DNA of 25,782 nucleotides from SUG1106 sp051883095 (GTDB lineage Bacteria > Bacillota > Clostridia > Peptostreptococcales > Anaerovoracaceae). The stretch spans positions 1 through 25,782 of the forward strand of contig JBJETB010000097.1 in NCBI GenBank assembly GCA_051883095.1, written 5' to 3'. The notes under the pieces were generated by a model. It saw only the letters and a program-made list of their open reading frames with translations, ran no database searches and was not told the DNA's origin. The position numbers and the translations under genes are program-made. Positions 13,896-23,167 of this stretch are shown here, piece by piece (the stretch's first letter is position 1; the number at the start of each line of letters is the position of its first letter).

Positions 13896-14207
13896 ATGTT
13901 ACTGATCACATTGAATTACGTACCTGGTAAAGAAATTGAGGCACTGGGAGTTGTAAAAGGAACCACAGTGCAGACAAAGAATTTTGGAAAGGATTTCATG
14001 TCCGGCATGAAGACCTTAGTAGGCGGCGAACTCAGTGCCTACACTGAGATGCTCAATGAAGCACGCCAGATTGCTACTAAGAGAATGGTCGATGAAGCAG
14101 AAGCGTTAGGCGCTGATGCTGTTATCAACATCAGATATGGTTCTGCATCCATGATGCAGGGAGCAGCAGAAGTAGTTGTTTACGGAACCGCTGTAAAAAT
14201 CAAGTAG
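13896..14207 (+). CDS. ybjQ: YbjQ/UPF0145 family protein
   Basis: This 103-residue cytoplasmic protein belongs to the YbjQ family (sometimes labelled heavy-metal-binding domain), which forms homopentamer-like rings in solved structures. The family signature is clear: GGELSAYTEMLNEAR (43-57), RMVDEAEALGADAVINIRY (63-81) and EVVVYGTAVKI at the end. The function is not established. AAGGAGG precedes the ATG, 26 bases after the small membrane protein gene, so it should be under the MerR-type promoter. Confidence 0.92.
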   Translation: MLLITLNYVPGKEIEALGVVKGTTVQTKNFGKDFMSGMKTLVGGELSAYTEMLNEARQIATKRMVDEAEALGADAVINIRYGSASMMQGAAEVVVYGTAVKIK

Positions 14208-14230
14208 GAAGCCACGGAAGGACAGGTAAT

Positions 14231-15142
14231 ATGAAAATTGTTATTCTTGACGGGGCTACAATAATACAAAAAGACCTCATGTGGGATGGACTTGCTGCCA
14301 TAGGGGAGCTTGAGGCACATGACAGAACCGATGAGTCACATGTAATTCAGACTATCGGAGATGCCGAGGCAGTATTTACGAGTAAATGCCGTATGAGTGC
14401 AGAAGTTATGGACGCCTGCCGGAACTTAAAATTTATAGGAGCACTGGCTACCGGATATGACAATATAGACATAAAGTCGGCAAGGGAGAGAGGCATTGCA
14501 GTCTGCAATGTTCCTGCCTATTCTACAGACGCGGTGGCACAGCACACTTTTGCTTTAATCCTTGAAATCGCCAATCAGGTGGGGCTGAACAATTCAGCTG
14601 TACAGTCCGGAGAATGGAGCAGGGCAGACGATTTCTGCCTTTCGAAAAATTCTATAGTTCAGCTGGCAGGCAAGTCTCTTGGCATTATCGGATACGGAAA
14701 CATCGGCCGTAAAGTAGCTGCCATTGCAGAGGCTTTTGGCATGGAAGTGAACATATACAGCCGTGACAGGGAGGCCGCAATCAAGTCGGATATACTCACC
14801 ATTCACTGCCCTGCCACAGAAGAAAACAAGGAATTCATAAACAAAGAATTTATTGGACAGATGAAGGACGGTGCTGTTCTTATCAATACGGCCCGAGGCG
14901 CCCTGGTGAATGAGGAGGACCTGGCAGAAGCTCTGCGGACAGGCAAACTGTCAGCAGCGGCAGTGGACGTTCTGAACGGGGAACCGCCGCGGCCGGATAA
15001 TCCGCTGATTGGTGCACCGAACATATTCATCACACCTCATGTGGCGTGGGCATCGGTGGAAGCAAGAGGAACTATATGCAGCGTTTCCGCAGAGAATCTT
15101 AAGAGCTTTTTGGAGGGCGGCAGTCTGAATCGGGTGGATTAA
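14231..15142 (+). CDS. D-2-hydroxyacid dehydrogenase, shortened form
   Basis: This 303-residue NAD-dependent dehydrogenase resembles glycerate/hydroxypyruvate reductases. The coenzyme loop is GIIGYGNIG (151-159). The catalytic trio is R222 (NTARG), E251 (NGEPP) and H270 (TPHVAWA). Between the end of the second Rossmann strand (VNIYSRDREAAI) and KSDILTIHCP the usual xxxYVSLDELLxE segment of about 12-15 residues is missing; this accounts for the short length. That segment lies beside the adenosine end of the cofactor, so coenzyme preference could be altered, but the catalytic core is intact. It starts 23 bases after ybjQ with a modest RBS (GGAAGGACAGG) and ends at a terminator. The substrate is unknown. 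Confidence 0.88.
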   Translation: MKIVILDGATIIQKDLMWDGLAAIGELEAHDRTDESHVIQTIGDAEAVFTSKCRMSAEVMDACRNLKFIGALATGYDNIDIKSARERGIAVCNVPAYSTDAVAQHTFALILEIANQVGLNNSAVQSGEWSRADDFCLSKNSIVQLAGKSLGIIGYGNIGRKVAAIAEAFGMEVNIYSRDREAAIKSDILTIHCPATEENKEFINKEFIGQMKDGAVLINTARGALVNEEDLAEALRTGKLSAAAVDVLNGEPPRPDNPLIGAPNIFITPHVAWASVEARGTICSVSAENLKSFLEGGSLNRVD

Positions 15143-15162
15143 TAGTTAAATAATTAAGAAAG

Positions 15163-15193
15163 ACATGTCGGCAGAAACCGTCATGTTTTTTTT
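15163..15193 (+). terminator. terminator of the MerR-ybjQ-dehydrogenase block
   Basis: ACATG-T-CGG (15163-15171) pairs with CCG-T-CATGT (15178-15186) around one T-T mismatch. A run of eight T follows to 15193. Confidence 0.85.
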
Positions 15194-15564
15194 AAGACAC
15201 GGATGGTTTACCGTTTAGCGTTGTTGTACAAATCCGGCAAAACCGGCGAAAAAACAGCATCACCCTACCGCGGCCTCAAAATTTGCCCTCCGACGATCTA
15301 CAGCGTTGTAAAAATTTCCGGGCTCCCCGATTTTGTACAACGCAAGCCAAGACTCGGTTGTAAAATTTCGCTGTTTGCGAAAATTTTACAACATTTTGCC
15401 TTGAGGAGGCCTCTCGGCCGCCCACAAAAAGGTGTGATGTTGTAATAATAGTGGTTTCTTTGATTTTTTTACAACATCGGGCATTGCCAGCCACTCCCTT
15501 TCCCCGCCGGATATCCCGATAAACCGGGTGACAAAAACTTTTTCCTGAATTCAAAAACTTTTAC
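15194..15564. repeat. gene-free region with GTTGTA/TACAAC inverted repeats
   Basis: This is the longest gene-free stretch of the window, and no convincing ORF lies in it. Three hairpins share a GTTGTA arm: GCGTTGTA ... TACAACGC (15303-15343, with inner CGGG/CCCG), GTTGTAAAATTTCGC ... GCGAAAATTTTACAAC (15357-15392, 15 bp with one bulge), and GATGTTGTAA ... TTACAACATC (15436-15478, 10 bp). A fourth GTTGTA lies at 15223-15228 with the palindrome TTGTACAA. AGCGTTGT-n-AAAT-n-CCGG occurs twice (from 15218 and 15302). The stretch is more GC-rich in places than the flanks. It could be a non-autonomous palindromic repeat, a decayed element, or a structured RNA. Confidence 0.7.
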
Positions 15565-15601
15565 TTGCTTATTTGACACGGATGTTATATAATATTAGAC
15601 T
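15565..15601 (+). promoter_or_regulatory. rpoBC promoter region
   Basis: Two overlapping readings exist: TTGCTT (15565-15570)-17-TATAAT (15588-15593), and TTGACA (15573-15578)-17-TAGACT (15596-15601). A-tracts (two copies of CAAAAACTTTT, 15532 and 15552) just upstream could act as UP elements. Which one is used cannot be decided from sequence. Confidence 0.7.
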
Positions 15602-15644
15602 GCCACACAAAGTAATTTGTTTTAGAAATTAAGGAGTGATAAAG

Positions 15645-18600
15645 ATGCCAAAACCTATACAAGTAGGTAGAAAAGAACGTATGACATTCGCCAAAATCAA
15701 CGAAGTCTGCGAGATGCCGAACCTGATTCAGATTCAGACAGACTCTTACAACTGGTTCATCGAAGAGGGTCTCCGGGAAGTTTTTGAAGACATTTCTCCG
15801 ATTAAGGACTACGCAGACAATCTGGTTCTGGAGTTCATTGATTACTCACTTACCGATGCTCCGAAATACGAGCAGGAGGAGTGCAAGGAAAGAGATGTAA
15901 CATACGCTGCTCCGTTAAAGGTCAGAGTAAGACTGATCAATAAGGAAACGGGAGAGGTTAAAGAGCAGGAAGTTTTCATGGGAGATTTCCCGCTGATGAC
16001 CGAAAAGGGAACCTTCATCTACAACGGTGCTGAGCGAGTTGTAGTAACACAGCTGGTTCGTTCCCCGGGACCGTATTACGATGTAAGCGTTGATAAATCC
16101 AATAACAAACTGTTTGCAACCACCATCATCCCTAACAGAGGTGCATGGCTGGAATACGAAACCGACTCCAACGAAATCATTTCCGTAAGAGTTGACCGTA
16201 CCAGAAAACAGCCGGTAACCACCCTCCTCAGGGCTCTGGGCTTCGGCAGCAATCAGGAAATAATCGACATTTTCGGTGAGGACCCTCGTCTCATGAAGAC
16301 ACTTGAAAAGGATACCGCCGGAAACTACGAAGAAGGCCTTAAGGAAATCTATAAGAAATTAAGACCTACAGAACCGCCTACAGTGGAAAGTGCCAAGGCT
16401 CTTCTGAACTCCCTGTTCTTTGACCCTAAGCGCTATGACCTGGCTAAGGTGGGAAGATATAAGTATAATAAAAAACTGGGTTTATCAAACAGAATTGTAG
16501 GCGTAGTGGCAGCCGAAGATGTAATAAATCCTGAGACAGGCGAAATCATGGCCGAAAAAGATCAGAAAATCGACCGCGCTCTTGCTATGGAAATCGAGAA
16601 TGCGGGCGTTGAGTATATCTTTGCCTACAGCCCTGAAAAGGAAAAGGCCGGTCAGATAACAAAAGTTATCGGCAATAACTTTGTCGACCTTCAGAAGTAT
16701 GTCAATTTCGATATTTCTGAGCTGAAGGTGGCTGACAAGGTATTTTATCCTGTCCTGAAGGAAATACTGGCTGCAGCTTCATCTGATGAAGAGTTAAAGG
16801 AAATGCTGGTGGAGAGGAAGAACGACCTTTCACCTAAGCACATCCTCATTGAAGATATAATCGCATCAATCAGCTACATTTTAAACTTGAACTATGGCAT
16901 CGGATCAATTGACGATATAGACCATCTGGGCAACAGAAGACTGAGAACTGTAGGAGAACTTCTTCAGAACCAGTTCAGAATCGGTCTTGCCAGAATGGAA
17001 AGAGTAGTAAAGGAAAGAATGACTATCCAGGATATCGACGTTACTACTCCGCAGGCATTAATGAATATCAGACCGGTAACGGCGGCTATCAAGGAGTTCT
17101 TCGGAAGCTCCCAGCTGTCACAGTTTATGGACCAGAACAATCCTCTGGCAGAGCTTACTCATAAGAGAAGACTTTCTGCACTGGGACCTGGCGGACTTTC
17201 CAGAGAAAGAGCCGGATTCGAGGTTCGAGATGTACACCACTCCCACTACGGAAGGATGTGTCCTATCGAGACTCCTGAAGGTCCTAACATCGGCCTTATC
17301 GGTTCACTTACAACATACGGTATAATAAATAAGTACGGTTTTATCGAAACTCCGTACAGAGTTGTGGATAAGGAGACTCATATTGTAACAGATGAGATTC
17401 ACTATCTGACTGCCGATGAAGAAGAAATGATGATCATCGCTCAGGCTAATGAGCCGCTGGACAGCGAGGGACATTTTGTAAACGCCAAGGTAGCTTCCAG
17501 AGGCGAACACGGCGAAATCGCCCTTATGCCTAGAGAGCAGATTGACTACATGGACGTTTCACCTAAGCAGGTAGTATCCGTTGCGACAGCAATGATTCCT
17601 TTCCTGGAAAACGACGACGCAAACCGTGCCCTCATGGGTTCAAACATGCAGCGTCAGGCAGTTCCTCTTCTGGTAACCGAAGCCCCTATAGTAGGTACCG
17701 GAATGGAGTACAAGGCAGCAAGAGACTCCGGAGTAGTGATTCTGGCAAAGAATGCGGGTACTGTAGAGTTTGTTGATGCCGACACAATTGTAATAAGAAG
17801 AGACGACAACAACGAAAAGGACAGCTATCACCTTCTCAAGTTCAAGCGTTCAAACCAGGGAACATGCATTAACCAGCGCCCTATCGTCGCTCACGGTGAG
17901 CATATCGAAGCCGGAGAGGTTATCGCAGACGGTCCTTCCACCGACCTTGGAGAAATCGCTCTGGGCAAGAACCTTCTCATCGGATTCATGACCTGGGAAG
18001 GCTACAACTACGAGGATGCTATCATCCTTAACGAAAGACTTCTGATGGAAGACGTTCTTACTTCACTTCACATTGAGGAGTACGAGTCAGAAGCAAGAGA
18101 TACCAAGCTGGGACCTGAAGAAATCACCAGAGATATTCCTAACGTTGGCGAGGATGCTTTAAAGGATCTGGACGAAGAAGGTATTATCAGAATCGGTGCG
18201 GAGGTTAATTCATCAGACATTCTGGTAGGTAAGGTTACACCTAAGGGAGAAACAGAGCTTACTGCAGAGGAAAGACTGCTTCGCGCAATCTTCGGCGAAA
18301 AGGCCAGAGAGGTAAGAGACACATCCCTGAGAGTGCCTCACGGTGAAACAGGTATAGTAGTAGACGTTAAGATTTTCTCAAGAGAAAACGGCGATGAGCT
18401 TCCTCCGGGAGTCAACAAGCTGGTAAGATGCTACATTGCAACCAAGAGAAAGATTAACGTTGGAGATAAGATGGCAGGACGCCATGGTAATAAGGGTGTT
18501 ATTTCAAGAATCCTTCCTGAAGAGGATATGCCTTTCCTGGAAAACGGTCAGCCGCTTCAGGTAATGCTTAACCCTCTGGGCGTACCTTCCCGAATGAATG

Positions 18601-19355
18601 TAGGACAGGTACTGGAGGTTCATCTCGGACTTGCAGCCAAGAAGAAGGGATGGTACATTTCCACTCCTGTATTCGACGGTGCAACAGAAAAAGACATTAT
18701 CGAGCTTCTCGACGAATGCGGATATCCTAGAACAGGAAAGCTCCAGCTGAGAGACGGCAGGACAGGCGAACCTTTCGACAATCCTGTAACAGTAGGATAC
18801 ATGTATATGCTTAAACTCCACCACCTGGTAGACGATAAGATTCACGCCAGAAGTACGGGTCCGTATTCACTGGTAACACAGCAGCCTCTGGGCGGTAAAG
18901 CTCAGTTCGGCGGACAGCGTTTCGGTGAGATGGAAGTATGGGCGCTGGAAGCATACGGCGCAGCATATACTCTGCAGGAAATCCTTACAGTTAAATCTGA
19001 CGATATTGTAGGACGTGTAAAGACCTACGAGGCAATCGTAAAGGGCGAAAATATTCCTACACCGGGAATTCCTGAGTCCTTCAAGGTACTGATTAAGGAA
19101 ATGCAGGCCCTGGGCCTTGACGTAAAGGTTCTTTCAGAGAACAATGAAGAAATCGAAATCAAGGAATCGTCGGAATACGATGACGACATTCCTAACCTGG
19201 AATCTATCATGGACATTGAGACCGAGAGGGAAAGCGATGAAAAGCTTTTCAGCGCAGGTTACAGTGAAGAAAAGAATCCGGACGATGAAGATGACTTCGG
19301 CTTTGATGCAGAAGAACCTGACGATTTTGCGTTCGACGATTTTAAAGATGAGTAA
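15645..19355 (+). CDS. rpoB: RNA polymerase beta subunit
   Basis: This 1236-residue catalytic-core subunit contains the rifampicin pocket GSSQLSQFMDQNNPLAELTH at 487-506. The residues corresponding to E. coli Q513, D516, H526 and S531 (here Q493, D496, H506, S511) are wild type, so no classical rifampicin-resistance substitution is seen. Other landmarks are VRDVHHSHYGRMCPIETPEG and the C-terminal KAQFGGQRFGEMEVWALEAYGA region. An acidic C-terminal tail of about 70 residues (rich in D, E and F) follows the core. ATG 15645 has AAGGAG 8-9 bases upstream; the GTG at 15636 overlaps that site and is rejected. rpoC begins 21 bases after the stop. Confidence 0.98.
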   Translation: MPKPIQVGRKERMTFAKINEVCEMPNLIQIQTDSYNWFIEEGLREVFEDISPIKDYADNLVLEFIDYSLTDAPKYEQEECKERDVTYAAPLKVRVRLINKETGEVKEQEVFMGDFPLMTEKGTFIYNGAERVVVTQLVRSPGPYYDVSVDKSNNKLFATTIIPNRGAWLEYETDSNEIISVRVDRTRKQPVTTLLRALGFGSNQEIIDIFGEDPRLMKTLEKDTAGNYEEGLKEIYKKLRPTEPPTVESAKALLNSLFFDPKRYDLAKVGRYKYNKKLGLSNRIVGVVAAEDVINPETGEIMAEKDQKIDRALAMEIENAGVEYIFAYSPEKEKAGQITKVIGNNFVDLQKYVNFDISELKVADKVFYPVLKEILAAASSDEELKEMLVERKNDLSPKHILIEDIIASISYILNLNYGIGSIDDIDHLGNRRLRTVGELLQNQFRIGLARMERVVKERMTIQDIDVTTPQALMNIRPVTAAIKEFFGSSQLSQFMDQNNPLAELTHKRRLSALGPGGLSRERAGFEVRDVHHSHYGRMCPIETPEGPNIGLIGSLTTYGIINKYGFIETPYRVVDKETHIVTDEIHYLTADEEEMMIIAQANEPLDSEGHFVNAKVASRGEHGEIALMPREQIDYMDVSPKQVVSVATAMIPFLENDDANRALMGSNMQRQAVPLLVTEAPIVGTGMEYKAARDSGVVILAKNAGTVEFVDADTIVIRRDDNNEKDSYHLLKFKRSNQGTCINQRPIVAHGEHIEAGEVIADGPSTDLGEIALGKNLLIGFMTWEGYNYEDAIILNERLLMEDVLTSLHIEEYESEARDTKLGPEEITRDIPNVGEDALKDLDEEGIIRIGAEVNSSDILVGKVTPKGETELTAEERLLRAIFGEKAREVRDTSLRVPHGETGIVVDVKIFSRENGDELPPGVNKLVRCYIATKRKINVGDKMAGRHGNKGVISRILPEEDMPFLENGQPLQVMLNPLGVPSRMNVGQVLEVHLGLAAKKKGWYISTPVFDGATEKDIIELLDECGYPRTGKLQLRDGRTGEPFDNPVTVGYMYMLKLHHLVDDKIHARSTGPYSLVTQQPLGGKAQFGGQRFGEMEVWALEAYGAAYTLQEILTVKSDDIVGRVKTYEAIVKGENIPTPGIPESFKVLIKEMQALGLDVKVLSENNEEIEIKESSEYDDDIPNLESIMDIETERESDEKLFSAGYSEEKNPDDEDDFGFDAEEPDDFAFDDFKDE

Positions 19356-19376
19356 TTAAGAAAGGGGAGGGGCTCC

Positions 19377-22300
19377 TTGAACAATAACGTAAACAACGAT
19401 TATGAATTAAATAATTTCGAATCTATACAGATCAATCTGGCATCTCCGGAAAAGATTCTTGAGTGGTCCCATGGCGAGGTAACCAAGCCTGAGACCATCA
19501 ACTACAGAACTCTTAAGCCTGAAAAGGACGGACTTTTCTGCGAAAAAATCTTCGGACCTATGAAGGACTGGGAATGCCACTGCGGTAAGTATAAGAGAAT
19601 CAGATATAAGGGTATCGTCTGCGACCGCTGCGGAGTAGAGGTAACCAAGGCTAAGGTAAGAAGGGAAAGAATGGGTCACATCAAGCTTGCGGCTCCTGTT
19701 TCCCATATCTGGTACTTCAAGGGAATTCCGTCAAGAATGGGACTATGCCTTGACGTTACGCCGAGAAACCTTGAAAAGGTTCTGTACTTCGCTTCATATA
19801 TCGTAACCGACCCGGGAGATACGGGCCTCGGATACAAGGAAATATTAAGCGAGCAGCAGTACAGAGATGCCAAAGAACAGTACGGAGACAGATTTGAAGC
19901 CGGTATGGGTGCAGAAGCAATCAAAATGCTTCTGTCTGATATCGACCTTGAAGAACTTTCAGCGGATCTGAGAAAGAAGCTGAAGGATGCATCCGGACAG
20001 AAAAAAATAAGAATTGTAAGAAGACTGGAGGTAATCGAGGCATTAAGACTTTCAGGCAACAGACCTGAATGGATGATTCTCGATGTGATTCCTGTAATTC
20101 CGCCTGACATCAGACCAATGGTACAGCTGGACGGCGGCAGATTCGCAACTTCTGACTTAAACGATTTATACAGAAGAGTAATCAACAGAAACAACAGACT
20201 TAACAGACTCCTTGAACTGGGCGCTCCTGACATTATCGTAAGAAATGAAAAGAGAATGCTTCAGGAAGCCGTTGACTCACTTATCGACAACGGCAGAAGA
20301 GGAAGAGCTGTAACAGGTCCGGGAGCAAGACCGCTCAAGTCCTTGTCCGACATGCTTAAGGGTAAGCAGGGACGTTTCAGACAGAACCTGTTAGGTAAGC
20401 GTGTTGACTACTCAGGCCGTTCCGTAATCGTAGTAGGACCTGAACTCAAGTTCTACCAGTGCGGACTGCCTAAGAAGATGGCGCTGGAACTCTTCAAGCC
20501 TTTCATAATGAAGGAGCTTGTAGAGCAGGGTTATGCTCATAACATCAAGAGCGCCAAGAGGATGGTAGAGAAGGTAAGACCTGAAGTATGGGATGTACTT
20601 GAAGGCGTTATCAAGGAGCATCCTGTAATGCTTAACCGTGCGCCGACTCTTCACAGACTTGGTATTCAGGCTTTCGAGCCTGTGCTTGTAGAAGGTAAGG
20701 CTATAAAGCTTCATCCGCTGGTATGTACCGCATTCAACGCCGACTTCGACGGTGACCAGATGGCCGTTCACGTACCGCTTTCAGTAGAGGCTCAGGCTGA
20801 GGCAAGATTCCTCATGCTTTCCGTAAACAACATCCTGGCACCTAAGGACGGTTCACCTATCACTACTCCTACACAGGATATGATTCTGGGATCATACTAT
20901 CTGACACATCCGGGAGTTGAGGAAAGAAACACCTATGCGGAAGTTGGCGACGGCAAGGTATTTACCGACCTTGACGAAATGCTCATGGCTTACCAGACAA
21001 ATACTGTGGGAATTCACGCCAAGGTTAAGGTAAGAATGTATGCGGAGGGCGACACCAGAGGACAGCTGGTAGAGTCAACAGTGGGAAGATTTATCTTCAA
21101 CCAGGGAATCCCGCAGGACCTTGGATTTGTTGACAGAGAAAAGGACCCTTATTCGCTTGAGGTAGACTTCCTCTGTGATAAGAAGAAACTGGGAGTTATT
21201 ATCGACAAGTGCTACAGAAAGCACGGAAATACAGGTACTGTAATCATGCTTGACTACATCAAGTCCATGGGTTACAAGTACTCCACCAAGGCAGCAGTTA
21301 CCATCAGCGTAAGCGATATGGAAATCCCTGAAAACAAGTGGGACATCGTAGCTGAGGCTGAAAAAGAAGTAGATAAATATGAAAAGGCATACAGAATGGG
21401 TCTTATGTCCAACCAGGAGCGCTATGAGCAGATCATCAAGATCTGGTCAAAGGCCACAGATGATGTTGCCGATGCTCTGATGGATTCCCTCGGATCATTG
21501 AACAACCTGTTCATCATGGCCAACTCCGGAGCTCGAGGCAGCAAGAACCAGATCAGACAGGTCGGCGGTATGCGCGGACTTATGGCTAACGCAACCGGTA
21601 AGACTGTAGAAATCCCTATCAAATCAAACTTCCGTGAGGGACTTTCCATACTGGAATACTTCATTTCCTCAAACGGTGCCAGAAAAGGTCTGGCCGATAC
21701 GGCTCTCCGTACAGCCGACTCAGGTTACCTGACCAGAAGACTTGTAGACGTATCTCATAACGTAATCGTAAGAGAATACGACTGCGGTACTGACGAAGGT
21801 GTTGAAGTAAGAGCCTTTACAGACGGCAAGGAAGTAATCGAGCCGCTGAGACAGAGAATCGTAGGCAGAACTGCTCTTATCGACATTACTGACCCTAACA
21901 CAGGAGAGGTAATCGTAGAACAGAACGAAGAGATTCTTGAAGACGCTGCAGCAAGAGTTGAGGAATGCGGCATCGAGAGTGTGGCAATCCGCTCAGTAAT
22001 GACTTGTCATTCCAGAACCGGCATCTGCGCTAAGTGCTACGGCAGAAACCTTGCTACAGGAGAAGAGGTAAACATCGGTGAAGCAGTAGGTATTACAGCC
22101 GCACAGTCCATCGGTGAACCTGGTACCCAGCTTACAATGAGAACCTTCCACACAGGCGGCGTTGCCGGCGGCGACATCACTCAGGGTCTTCCTAGAGTTG
22201 AGGAACTGTTCGAAGCAAGAAAGCCTAAGGGACTTGCAGAAATCTGCGAGGCTGACGGACAGGTAATTTCCATTGAGGCAAGAAAAGACAACAAGACCGA

Positions 22301-23105
22301 AGTAAGGGTAAGAGGCGAGGAAGAAGACAGAACCTATGTAATCCCTTACGGAGCAAGATTAAATGTAAAAGAGGGCGATATGGTATACGCAGGCGGACAG
22401 ATTACCCGCGGACCGCTGAACCCTCATGACATACTCAGATTAAACGGCGTTGAAGGCGTATATCAGTACCTGCTCAAGGAAGTACAGAGAGTATACAAGC
22501 AGCAGGGTGTTGATATCAACGACAAGCACGTTGAAGTAATCGTAAGCCAGATGCTTTCCAAGTACAAGATTGAGGACTCCGGCGATACTGATCTGCTTCC
22601 GGGCGGACTTTACGGAAAATTCGAAATCGAGGAGGCAAACCAGAAGGCTGAAGAGGAAGGCGGAGAACCTTGTACTGCCAAGAGAATACTTCTGGGTATC
22701 ACAAAGGCTTCCCTGGCTACAAACTCATTCCTTTCTGCAGCATCTTTCCAGGAAACTACAAGAGTCCTTACAGATGCGGCTATCAAAGGAAAGAACGATA
22801 AGCTCCTCGGTCTTAAAGAAAACGTTATCCTCGGCAAGCTGATTCCTGCGGGAACCGGAATGAAGAGATACAAGAACATCGAAGTGGATTACGGTGTAAA
22901 CGCAGAAATCATGGAAAACTATGAGCGTGAGCAGGAAAGACTCAGAATGGAAGAGGAAATGGCCAGAGCAAACGCTGAAAAGTTTGATATGGACAGTGAT
23001 CAGGACGGAGATCTTGATACAGATGAGGTTTTCGGAGAACAGGTTTATGAAACACCTGAGATCAGCGAAGCCGCTGACACTGCAGATTTTGTGGAGCTTG
23101 ACTAG
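19377..23105 (+). CDS. rpoC: RNA polymerase beta' subunit
   Basis: This 1242-residue subunit holds the catalytic NADFDGD loop at 454-460, where D456, D458 and D460 chelate the active-site magnesium. The N-terminal zinc ribbon has C67, C69, C82 and C85 (CHCG ... CDRCG). The second zinc site lies in the CHSRTGICAKCYG segment of the later half. Translation must start at TTG 19377: no in-frame ATG or GTG precedes the conserved LNNFESIQINLASPEKI, and GGGGAGG (19363-19369) lies 7 bases upstream. A TTG start on so essential a gene is unusual and may limit beta' output relative to beta. The C-terminus is acidic. Confidence 0.98.
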   Translation: MNNNVNNDYELNNFESIQINLASPEKILEWSHGEVTKPETINYRTLKPEKDGLFCEKIFGPMKDWECHCGKYKRIRYKGIVCDRCGVEVTKAKVRRERMGHIKLAAPVSHIWYFKGIPSRMGLCLDVTPRNLEKVLYFASYIVTDPGDTGLGYKEILSEQQYRDAKEQYGDRFEAGMGAEAIKMLLSDIDLEELSADLRKKLKDASGQKKIRIVRRLEVIEALRLSGNRPEWMILDVIPVIPPDIRPMVQLDGGRFATSDLNDLYRRVINRNNRLNRLLELGAPDIIVRNEKRMLQEAVDSLIDNGRRGRAVTGPGARPLKSLSDMLKGKQGRFRQNLLGKRVDYSGRSVIVVGPELKFYQCGLPKKMALELFKPFIMKELVEQGYAHNIKSAKRMVEKVRPEVWDVLEGVIKEHPVMLNRAPTLHRLGIQAFEPVLVEGKAIKLHPLVCTAFNADFDGDQMAVHVPLSVEAQAEARFLMLSVNNILAPKDGSPITTPTQDMILGSYYLTHPGVEERNTYAEVGDGKVFTDLDEMLMAYQTNTVGIHAKVKVRMYAEGDTRGQLVESTVGRFIFNQGIPQDLGFVDREKDPYSLEVDFLCDKKKLGVIIDKCYRKHGNTGTVIMLDYIKSMGYKYSTKAAVTISVSDMEIPENKWDIVAEAEKEVDKYEKAYRMGLMSNQERYEQIIKIWSKATDDVADALMDSLGSLNNLFIMANSGARGSKNQIRQVGGMRGLMANATGKTVEIPIKSNFREGLSILEYFISSNGARKGLADTALRTADSGYLTRRLVDVSHNVIVREYDCGTDEGVEVRAFTDGKEVIEPLRQRIVGRTALIDITDPNTGEVIVEQNEEILEDAAARVEECGIESVAIRSVMTCHSRTGICAKCYGRNLATGEEVNIGEAVGITAAQSIGEPGTQLTMRTFHTGGVAGGDITQGLPRVEELFEARKPKGLAEICEADGQVISIEARKDNKTEVRVRGEEEDRTYVIPYGARLNVKEGDMVYAGGQITRGPLNPHDILRLNGVEGVYQYLLKEVQRVYKQQGVDINDKHVEVIVSQMLSKYKIEDSGDTDLLPGGLYGKFEIEEANQKAEEEGGEPCTAKRILLGITKASLATNSFLSAASFQETTRVLTDAAIKGKNDKLLGLKENVILGKLIPAGTGMKRYKNIEVDYGVNAEIMENYEREQERLRMEEEMARANAEKFDMDSDQDGDLDTDEVFGEQVYETPEISEAADTADFVELD

Positions 23106-23124
23106 TTTTTATAGAAGAATTAGA

Positions 23125-23154
23125 TTGACACACAGAATAAAAATGTGGTAAACT
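23125..23154 (+). promoter_or_regulatory. promoter of rpsL-rpsG-fusA
   Basis: Perfect TTGACA (23125-23130), an 18-base spacer and TAAACT (23149-23154) with a TGG extended -10. It begins only 20 bases after the rpoC stop. No terminator lies before it, so rpoC transcripts may also read through. Confidence 0.82.
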
Positions 23155-23167
23155 AGATGTTGGTTTT

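Noticed and set aside
15203..15445. 80-residue + strand ORF in the rpoB upstream gap
   Set aside because: It runs through the hairpin arms, has no Shine-Dalgarno, and its composition follows the repeats rather than any protein family.
15194..15500. CRISPR array
   Set aside because: The repeated motifs are short, inverted and irregularly spaced with no constant repeat/spacer pattern.
15636..15644. GTG start for rpoB
   Set aside because: The GTG is part of the AAGGAG ribosome-binding site; MPKPIQVGRKERM from ATG 15645 is the normal start.
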